Positions 1-6,378 of a DNA stretch of 64,000 nucleotides are shown here, in pieces. Positions within the stretch are counted from its first letter, which is position 1. Each line of letters opens with the position of its first letter. The translations under genes and the position numbers were made by a program. The DNA is from Synechococcus sp. UW105 (GTDB lineage Bacteria > Cyanobacteriota > Cyanobacteriia > PCC-6307 > Cyanobiaceae). The notes below the pieces were generated by a model that worked only from the letters and a program-made list of their open reading frames with translations, was not told the DNA's origin and did not search any database. Location: the NCBI RefSeq assembly GCF_900473935.1, contig NZ_UCNN01000027.1, positions 1 to 64,000 on the forward strand. Reading direction: 5' to 3'.

Positions 1-44
1 TGCCAGCCAGTCGCGCCGGAGCGCTGTTGGATGGTGGTGGTCAT
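1..44 (-). CDS. psbA: Photosystem II D1 protein, N-terminal fragment (cut by window edge)
   Basis: The first 14 codons read MTTTIQQRSGATGW on the minus strand, starting at the ATG complementary to 42-44. This matches the N-terminus of cyanobacterial D1, which usually opens with M-T/A-T-T followed by a QQR segment and a Trp near residue 14. D1 is the PSII reaction-centre subunit that binds the manganese cluster ligands, P680 and QB, in the thylakoid membrane. Only the extreme N-terminus is visible, so the D1:1 or D1:2 isoform cannot be decided (the diagnostic residue 130 lies outside). The assignment rests on sequence resemblance over a short stretch. Confidence 0.82.
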   Translation of the reverse strand, partial: MTTTIQQRSGATGW

Positions 45-198
45 GAGAACGGAAAACGCCGGTGGGCCAGGGCCCAATGGCTTGTAAAGAAAGTCGGTTT
101 CCCGACCTGGTCAATGTAAAGGACTTTTGCGCAATGTGAACTTGATTCATGGTGCGCTCAGCCTCAGCGGCTCTGATGGCTTTGATTAGCTGAGCTGA
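45..198 (-). promoter_or_regulatory. psbA upstream region with hairpin
   Basis: This spacer lies between the stop of the pyrF-pyrE fusion and the psbA start, both on the minus strand, so it should hold the psbA promoter and leader. On the minus strand it contains TTTACATTGACC (complement of 109-120): a TTGACC -35-like hexamer joined to TTTACATT, which equals half of an HLR1 (RpaB) repeat. Next comes a 5-bp hairpin GTCGG-GAAA-CCGAC (93-106). No convincing -10 hexamer or Shine-Dalgarno could be fixed by eye. The same hairpin core recurs upstream of rpsL. Confidence 0.5.
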
Positions 199-1734
199 TC
201 AGTTGTTGCAGGCGTTGAGCTCTTGCGCTTGGGACGTGCTGATGCGTCCTGTCTCGACCAGCACTGTGCTGATCGTTTCAAGCGTGAGCACCGCGTGCAG
301 CCGCAGTCCTTCGGACTGAAGTCGTTGCTTAGCGCGGGGGTCATGCCGGCCACCATGGTCGAGGAAAACGACCACATCGCTCACCTTCAGCTCGGAGGAT
401 GTGAGCTTGGCAATGCCCTCCAGCACGCTGCCTCCTGAGATCAGGATGTCGTCGACCACCACGACTGTGTCCCCTGCGTTGAATTCCCCTTCCACGAGCC
501 GTCTGGTGCCATGGGCTTTCACCTCCTTGCGCGGATAGATCAGGGGCTTGTGCAGTTGGAGAGAGAGGCCGGTGGCGGTGGGTAGGGAGCCGTAGGGAAT
601 GCCTGCGATTCGGTCGAAGTTGAGCGTTCGCAGTACCCGGGAATAGCAGTCGAGTACGCGATGAAAGAGGGCTGGGTCCGAGATGATCTGACGCAGATCC
701 ACGTAGTAATTGAGGATTGCTCCACTGGCTTGTTTGAATTCACCAAACAACAGGCAGCGAATATCAAACAGGTCAATGATCAGATCCCTTAGTTCCGGAT
801 CGGTGCCTGTTTGAGCTGAAGGCTCCCCATTTGCTGTGTCGCTCTGCGCTGAAGGTTGATCGGCGTGGGGCCAGATCCTGCATTGCACAGATTGCAGCTG
901 GCTTTGTTCCACTCGAGCCTCGAGATGCTCGGAGCGGATGCGATTGATCCGTTGCTTCAGGGCGGTTGTCTGGTCGCTGATGTTGCTGTCGTTCAGAAGA
1001 CTCTGAGGCAGAGGCAGCAGGAGACCATCCCCGGCCTCATTGAGCCCACTGGCCAGTAGTCGCTCAAGATTGCCTTCTTCTCCCCAGAGAGATCGCAGCA
1101 TCACGAATCGCTCTGGGGCGGCCTTGCGAACACGTCCGAGGATGGTCGGATCGCTCGTGCCGACTTCGAGAAGAAGTTGATCCGGTGTCCCCCATCGCTG
1201 ACTTTCGCCTACCACCATCAGATACAGAGGCCGCTCCTCATCGGGGTAGTGCTGCAGGCTTCTGGCCGCCGGATTGGAACTGTGGCAATTGATCACCACA
1301 GCCTTGCCTGGATAGAGCAAGAACGGAGCGGCAATGTCTTGTCCTGCAAAGGGATTGAGCGTGACTGCGTCAGCCTGCAGGGTTTGGAATAAATAGGCGG
1401 CGATGGCGCTTGAGCTGTTGAGATCGCCGTGTTTGATGTCGATGATCAGGGGCAGATCAGGAGGTAACAGTTCGCGCACCTCCATCAGCAGGTCAACGCC
1501 GGCTGATCCCATCGCTTGGTAGAAGCCAAGGCTGGGTTTGTAGGCGCAAACGTGATCTGAGGTGGCCTCAATCACGAATTTGCACCATGCCCGCGCTTGA
1601 CTCAGTAGTGAGCTCCCACCCAGGCCTCGGGGGGTCGCCCAGTTGCGCAGCATCTCCGGGTTGGGATCCAGTCCGGTGATCAGTAGGGACTGCCTACTGG
1701 TCATCGCCTCGGTGAGTGCCGTGAAGAATCCCAT
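199..1734 (-). CDS. pyrFE: Bifunctional orotidine-5'-phosphate decarboxylase / orotate phosphoribosyltransferase
   Basis: Catalyses the last two steps of de novo UMP synthesis in the cytosol. The N-terminal half is a PyrF decarboxylase: ITGLDPNPEML near the start, and the catalytic DIKHGDLNSS segment near residue 100, typical of the mycobacterial/cyanobacterial type. After a low-complexity linker, the C-terminal half is a PyrE phosphoribosyltransferase with the PRPP-binding loop VVVVDDILISGGS about 85 residues from the end. The domain order (decarboxylase first) is the reverse of eukaryotic UMP synthase. I chose the ATG at 1734 (MGFF..., 511 aa), which sits just before the conserved core. An upstream ATG at 1794 would add 20 non-conserved residues. 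Neither start has a clear ribosome binding site. psbA follows on the same strand. Confidence 0.9.
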   Translation of the reverse strand: MGFFTALTEAMTSRQSLLITGLDPNPEMLRNWATPRGLGGSSLLSQARAWCKFVIEATSDHVCAYKPSLGFYQAMGSAGVDLLMEVRELLPPDLPLIIDIKHGDLNSSSAIAAYLFQTLQADAVTLNPFAGQDIAAPFLLYPGKAVVINCHSSNPAARSLQHYPDEERPLYLMVVGESQRWGTPDQLLLEVGTSDPTILGRVRKAAPERFVMLRSLWGEEGNLERLLASGLNEAGDGLLLPLPQSLLNDSNISDQTTALKQRINRIRSEHLEARVEQSQLQSVQCRIWPHADQPSAQSDTANGEPSAQTGTDPELRDLIIDLFDIRCLLFGEFKQASGAILNYYVDLRQIISDPALFHRVLDCYSRVLRTLNFDRIAGIPYGSLPTATGLSLQLHKPLIYPRKEVKAHGTRRLVEGEFNAGDTVVVVDDILISGGSVLEGIAKLTSSELKVSDVVVFLDHGGRHDPRAKQRLQSEGLRLHAVLTLETISTVLVETGRISTSQAQELNACNN

Positions 1735-1801
1735 GGCGCTCAGTGGTGGTTGAAACCAGATTGGGCTGTTGTGCCCTTCTGCGTCTCGTTCCATCCAACA
1801 A

Positions 1802-1903
1802 ATGAATCAATTGCAGTGTCGTCAGCAGAAACAGACGTCCGTCGAGGCGTTGCTGAATGCTCTGGCAGCTGGCCAAGGGCACTGGGTCGACTCGGCACGC
1901 TGA
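1802..1903 (+). CDS. Possible 33-residue small ORF in the divergent spacer
   Basis: An ATG-initiated frame encodes a 33-residue peptide beginning MNQLQCRQQKQ and ending HWVDSAR, followed by TGA. It lies between the divergent pyrFE and radical SAM genes. The composition is amphipathic (Gln-rich start, Ala/Leu-rich middle, charged end) and plausible for a real micro-protein, but no Shine-Dalgarno is visible and I do not recognise it. It could equally be 5' leader sequence of the downstream radical SAM gene, which starts 66 bases later on the same strand. Confidence 0.22.
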   Translation: MNQLQCRQQKQTSVEALLNALAAGQGHWVDSAR

Positions 1904-1969
1904 TCTGGTCGAACGATTGTTAGCGTCAATTCACGTTTGAGCCGCTGCTGAGACGCCGCGACCCTCTGC

Positions 1970-3583
1970 ATGGCTTTCGAACCGTCGTCTTCAGCTGAAT
2001 CATCCGGAGCGGCTGCCGCTGAGCGGGTCCTCCTCGTGCGTCTTCCCTGCAATCCAATTTTTCCGATCGGTCCGATCTATTTGGCCGATCATCTGCACAA
2101 GTGTTTTCCGGGGCTCCCGCAGCGCATCCTCGATCTGGCGGCCCTACCAGTACTCGATGTGGCACGAGTGTTGGCAACGGTTGTGGACCAGTTTCGTCCC
2201 ACTCTTCTGGTTTTCTCTTGGCGCGATATTCAGATTTATGCGCCCGTGGATGGTCGCGGAGGCAATCCATTGCAGAACTCCTTTGAGGTGTTTTACGCCC
2301 GCAATCCCTTCAAGCGTGTGCGGGGGGCTTTGGGCGGACTTCGCTTGATGACTAGCCATTACGGTGAGCTGTGGCGAAACCAGCGCTTAGTGCGGTTGGG
2401 TTTGGGCAGGGCCCGCCGTCATCACCCCGCGGCCCGGGCCGTGCTCGGGGGTGGTGCAGTCAGCGTGTTTTATGAGCAGTTGGGACGTTCGTTGCCCAAG
2501 GGCACGATCGTGTCACTGGGGGAAGGTGAGCCCCTGCTCGAGAAGCTTCTTGCGGGTGGCTCTCTGGACCACGAGCGTTGCTTCGTGGTTGGCGATCGAC
2601 CACGGCCTGGCTTGATTCACGAACAGCCTGAAAGTCGTCCGAAAACCGCCTGCGATTACGACTACATCGCTTCGATTTGGCCCCAGCTTGACTGGTATCT
2701 GGAGGGGGGTGACTTCTACGTTGGCGTGCAAACCAAGCGTGGTTGTCCGCACAATTGCTGTTACTGCGTTTACACCGTGGTGGAGGGCAAGCAGGTGCGC
2801 CTCAATCCGGTGCAAGAAGTCGTGAAAGAGATGCGTCAGCTCTACGACCGAGGCGTGCGCGGGTTTTGGTTTACCGATGCTCAATTTATTCCAGCTCGGC
2901 GTTATATCGAGGATGCCAAGCAGTTGCTACGCGCGATTAAGGCGGAGGGATTGACCGACATTCGCTGGGCGGCCTACATCCGTGCCGACAATCTTGATCC
3001 GGAGCTCGCCCAGCTGATGGTGGAGACCGGCATGAGTTATTTCGAGATCGGCATCACCTCTGGTTCTCAGGAGCTCGTGCGCAAGATGCGCATGGGGTAC
3101 AACCTGCGCACCGTGCTGGAAAGCTGCCAGATGCTCGCTGATGCAGGGTTTCGAGATCACGTTTCGGTGAATTACTCCTTCAATGTGATTGATGAACGTC
3201 CGGAAACGATCCGCCAGACGATCGCCTACCACCGGGCGATGGAGAGCATCTTTGGGGCAGAGCGTGTCGAGCCTGCAATCTTTTTCATCGGGCTTCAGCC
3301 CCACACCCATCTCGAGCAGTACGGCTTCGATCAGGGACTGATCAAGCCTGGTTACAACCCGATGAGCATGATGCCCTGGACGGCTCGCAAGCTGCTCTGG
3401 AATCCCGAGCCAATGGGCAGTGTTTTCGGACGGGTCTGTCTCGAGGCCTTTGATCGCGATCCCAGCAACTTTGGCCGCACTGTGATGGATCTGTTGGAGC
3501 GAGATTACGGTCAGGCTCCCTTGGAGCAAGCCCTGCGAGCTCCTGTTCAGGGGCGTGCTGCTTTGGCCAATGCTGTGAGCTGA
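1970..3583 (+). CDS. B12-binding-domain-like radical SAM protein (cyanobacterial, possibly the 'PSII high-light acclimation' type)
   Basis: A 537-residue protein of the cobalamin-type radical SAM group. The N-terminal ~200 residues look like a degenerate B12-binding domain (VLLVRLPCNPIFPIGPIYLA). The radical SAM cluster motif CPHNCCYC (CxxxCxxC) lies near residue 258 and is followed by the usual barrel, with a Glu-Ile-Gly-Ile-Thr-Ser-Gly segment near residue 360. I recall related cyanobacterial proteins being named photosystem II high-light acclimation radical SAM proteins. That name is from memory, and the substrate cannot be read from the sequence. The start ATG at 1970 is the first in frame. 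Its 3' end overlaps the convergent CPBP gene by 37 bases. Confidence 0.8.
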   Translation: MAFEPSSSAESSGAAAAERVLLVRLPCNPIFPIGPIYLADHLHKCFPGLPQRILDLAALPVLDVARVLATVVDQFRPTLLVFSWRDIQIYAPVDGRGGNPLQNSFEVFYARNPFKRVRGALGGLRLMTSHYGELWRNQRLVRLGLGRARRHHPAARAVLGGGAVSVFYEQLGRSLPKGTIVSLGEGEPLLEKLLAGGSLDHERCFVVGDRPRPGLIHEQPESRPKTACDYDYIASIWPQLDWYLEGGDFYVGVQTKRGCPHNCCYCVYTVVEGKQVRLNPVQEVVKEMRQLYDRGVRGFWFTDAQFIPARRYIEDAKQLLRAIKAEGLTDIRWAAYIRADNLDPELAQLMVETGMSYFEIGITSGSQELVRKMRMGYNLRTVLESCQMLADAGFRDHVSVNYSFNVIDERPETIRQTIAYHRAMESIFGAERVEPAIFFIGLQPHTHLEQYGFDQGLIKPGYNPMSMMPWTARKLLWNPEPMGSVFGRVCLEAFDRDPSNFGRTVMDLLERDYGQAPLEQALRAPVQGRAALANAVS

Positions 3584-4545
3584 AAGGCCAGCACCACCAT
3601 CATGGCCAGAATGCCGACCAGTCCTCCTAGGGGATTCGCCTCGGGGCCGGTGAGCCAAAGCGGAGATTGAGGCGACCATTGGATCAGGCCCGCCTGAAGG
3701 GCGAACCAGCCTCCAACCAGGCCGCCATGTAAGCCGATGCATCCCCAAAGGGATCCCTGGTGCAATCGGCGGCTCATCGCCAGGGCCATCCCCATCAGAA
3801 ATAATCCCAGCAGGAGCCCAAGCATGGGCCAGAACCCGAGGTTGAAGCGGGTGTGCGCCAGGCTGAAAATAAGGGCTTGGATCGGCATCGCTCGTCTCGA
3901 GCCGATCAGCAGCGTCAGCTCTCCCCAAAGCCAACCGCGGAATAGCAGTTCTTCCACGAATCCCACCCCGAAGCCGAGCAATACGGCGTTGATCAGTTCA
4001 GGCAGGGTGAGATCGCCGAGCCAGTAGCCCCAGTGACCTCCGAGGCTGATCAGGCTGATCAGAAGCAGCAGGGCCGCAGCCAAGCCCAGGCCATTGAGCA
4101 GGGCGCGACTCCCCTGCGGACCTTTTCTGCTGCCGCTCAAACCCAGCTCTCGCCAGGGGTGGCGCGTGCCCCAGCGGATGCGCACCCAGCTCGGCAGCAC
4201 CAGTAGTAAGAGCGCGAAGCTGACCCCTGTGCCCATCAGGTCCCTGGTCACTGTTGGCAGTGCCGGAAGTAGTTGGGCGACCGGTTGCATCACCAGCCAG
4301 CCCAGCCCATACAGAATCGGGATCAGGGTGACGGTGGGGATCCAGCTCGAGGGTTGCTTCAGCCATGCCGTCCAGCCTGGATGGAACCGTTGTCTGGCTC
4401 GTTGCGGTCCTGCGTTGCGTGTGCCGCCCCCGCTGGGAGCTTCGCTGCTCTCGAGGCCAGCCTCGATCTCAGCTCTGTGCTGGCTCAGCTCGTTGTTCTC
4501 AGCGTTGTTGGCTGGCTGTTCAGGCATCCCTGGGCGTCTCCCCAC
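3547..4545 (-). CDS. CPBP-family intramembrane glutamic protease (CAAX/Abi type)
   Basis: About 332 residues with many hydrophobic helices after a ~60-residue polar N-terminus. The family motifs are visible: EELLFRGW near residue 197 (EExxxR), FSLAHTRFN about 30 residues later (FxxxH), and a late GLHGGLVGGW segment. CPBP proteins cleave or regulate membrane substrates such as prenylated proteins or anti-sigma factors; the target here is unknown. The longest frame starts with GTG at 4545, directly after the clpS stop codon, which suggests cotranscription and translational coupling. An ATG at 4527 is an alternative. The 3' end converges with and overlaps the radical SAM gene. Confidence 0.85.
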   Translation of the reverse strand: MGRRPGMPEQPANNAENNELSQHRAEIEAGLESSEAPSGGGTRNAGPQRARQRFHPGWTAWLKQPSSWIPTVTLIPILYGLGWLVMQPVAQLLPALPTVTRDLMGTGVSFALLLLVLPSWVRIRWGTRHPWRELGLSGSRKGPQGSRALLNGLGLAAALLLLISLISLGGHWGYWLGDLTLPELINAVLLGFGVGFVEELLFRGWLWGELTLLIGSRRAMPIQALIFSLAHTRFNLGFWPMLGLLLGLFLMGMALAMSRRLHQGSLWGCIGLHGGLVGGWFALQAGLIQWSPQSPLWLTGPEANPLGGLVGILAMMVVLAFQLTALAKAARP

Positions 4546-4860
4546 TCAGCTTTCCGGCTCGAGGGTGCTGGTGAGACCTTTGGCTTTAAGGGTCTCGCAA
4601 TAGAACTCTGCGGGTTCGAGGTCACACACGATCACCAAGCCAACTCCGGTGTTGTGGGCTTCGAGCATGACGGCCATGGCATCTTGCTCGCTGAGTTGAG
4701 GCACCACCTGCTGCAGGGTGGTGACCACATATTCCATGGTGTTGAGCGGATCGTTATGCAGCAGCACCTTGTAGAGGGGTGATCGCTTGCGCACCCGCTC
4801 GGTCTGCTTATCGAGAACGGCAGCTCCGCCGGGGCCTGGGCTTGTGCTATTCACCGCCAT
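4546..4860 (-). CDS. clpS: ATP-dependent Clp protease adaptor ClpS
   Basis: A 104-residue protein matching ClpS, the N-recognin that delivers N-degron substrates to ClpAP/ClpCP. The core begins KVLLHNDPLNTMEYVV, which carries the Asn-Asp pair that binds the substrate alpha-amino group. It continues with a helix containing AMAVMLEAHNTGVG and ends CDLEPAEFYCETLKAKGL. I used the ATG at 4860 (MAVNSTSPG). The open frame extends to 4941 with a non-conserved stretch. It lies immediately upstream of the CPBP protease gene on the same strand. The 194-base spacer towards dapL shows only a small TCGGCC/GGCCGA dyad. Confidence 0.92.
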   Translation of the reverse strand: MAVNSTSPGPGGAAVLDKQTERVRKRSPLYKVLLHNDPLNTMEYVVTTLQQVVPQLSEQDAMAVMLEAHNTGVGLVIVCDLEPAEFYCETLKAKGLTSTLEPES

Positions 4861-5054
4861 GGCCACGATGCTTGGACGGAACCCAATGTAAATGGGGGGT
4901 CTCGGGATCGCTGTGAAAAACATCCTTCTGTCGGCCGTCATGGCCGATCACTGACGTGGACTGGTCCTTGGTCTGCAGTGGATCATCGCCCACCTCGATA
5001 AGGCAGGCGGTGTGTGGTTTTTGCTGATCTTGCTCTTCTGCGCCTTAGACGGGA

Positions 5055-6281
5055 TCAAAGGGCACGGATCCGGCGCATGGCCTCATCCACATTGGCGCGG
5101 CTGTTGAAGGCCGAGAGGCGGAAATAGCCTTCGCCGGCTGCACCAAAGCCACTGCCGGGGGTTCCCACCACGTTGGCCTTTTGGAGCAAATGATCGAAGA
5201 AACCCCAGGAATCGATTCCTGAGGGAGTCTTCAGCCACACGTAAGGAGCATGTTCACCACCGTGAACCTCGATGCCTGCTGCGCTGAGTTCACGGCGGAT
5301 GATCGCCGCATTCTCCATGTAGAAATTCACCAGGGCCTTGATCTCCTGCTGGCCCTGGTCGGAGTACACAGCTTCGGCACCGCGCTGGATGATGTAGCTC
5401 ACACCATTGAATTTGGTGCTCTGGCGCCGGTTCCACAGTCCCCAGAGTTCAACCTCCGAGCCATCGTCTGCTTTGCCCTTCAGTCCCTTGGGGACCACCG
5501 TGTAGGCGCAGCGTGTTCCTGTGAAGCCTGCATTCTTGGAGAACGAACGGAATTCGATTGCACAGTCCCGTGCTCCTTCGATCTCATAAATCGAATGCGG
5601 CAGACCAGGGTCCTGGATGAAGGCCTCGTAGGCCGCATCAAACAGGATCAGGGAGCCGTTGGCGAGGGCGAAGTCCACCCAAGCTTTGAGCTGCTCCTTG
5701 GTGGCGACGGCACCGGTGGGGTTGTTTGGAAAGCAGAGATAGATCAGGTCAACCGGTTCGTTAGGGATCTGGGCTGCGAAGCCGTTGTCGGCGCTGATGG
5801 GTAGATAGCTCAGGCCTCCGTAACGCCCGTTATCACCTGCTTCACCAGTGCGGCCGGCCATCACATTGCTGTCGACATAGACGGGGTACACCGGATCGGT
5901 GACGGCGATGCGGTTACCACTGCCAAGGATGTCGAGGATGTTGCTGCTGTCACACTTCGAGCCGTCAGAGACAAAGATTTCCTCAGGGCTGATCTGGCAA
6001 CCGCGAGCCTGAAAATCGTGTTTGGCGATTGCGTCACGCAGCCAGCCGTACCCCTGTTCGGGGCCGTAACCGTGGAAGCCTGCATTGGTGCCCATCTCAT
6101 CGATGGCGGCCTTCATCGCTTCGCGGCAGGCGAGCGGCAGGGGTTCGGTTACATCGCCGATGCCCAGGCGAATGAGGCCCGAATTGGGATTGGCCTCGCT
6201 GAAGCTTTTGACGCGACGGGCGATCTCTGGGAAGAGATAACCAGCCTTGAGTTTGAGGTAGTTGCTGTTGACCTGAACCAC
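5055..6281 (-). CDS. dapL: LL-diaminopimelate aminotransferase
   Basis: Class I/II PLP-dependent aminotransferase converting tetrahydrodipicolinate directly to LL-diaminopimelate for lysine and peptidoglycan synthesis, the variant route used by cyanobacteria, plants and Chlamydia. Visible motifs are [16 protein letters not shown] at the N-terminus, [24 protein letters not shown], and the PLP-lysine region [15 protein letters not shown] chose the GTG at 6281 (M-VQVNSNYL, 408 residues), which matches the usual family length and N-terminus. An ATG at 6308 would add nine residues. It is divergent from the large radical SAM gene, with a spacer of about 97 bases. Confidence 0.95.
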   Translation of the reverse strand: MVQVNSNYLKLKAGYLFPEIARRVKSFSEANPNSGLIRLGIGDVTEPLPLACREAMKAAIDEMGTNAGFHGYGPEQGYGWLRDAIAKHDFQARGCQISPEEIFVSDGSKCDSSNILDILGSGNRIAVTDPVYPVYVDSNVMAGRTGEAGDNGRYGGLSYLPISADNGFAAQIPNEPVDLIYLCFPNNPTGAVATKEQLKAWVDFALANGSLILFDAAYEAFIQDPGLPHSIYEIEGARDCAIEFRSFSKNAGFTGTRCAYTVVPKGLKGKADDGSEVELWGLWNRRQSTKFNGVSYIIQRGAEAVYSDQGQQEIKALVNFYMENAAIIRRELSAAGIEVHGGEHAPYVWLKTPSGIDSWGFFDHLLQKANVVGTPGSGFGAAGEGYFRLSAFNSRANVDEAMRRIRAL

Positions 6282-6378
6282 GGAATCACTTGGTGTCTTG
6301 CCGGGCATCCTGCTATGCGACGTGGCTTGACGTCGGCTTCCCTTGGCTTCTTACGATGGAGTCACTGCCCCGCTGGCC

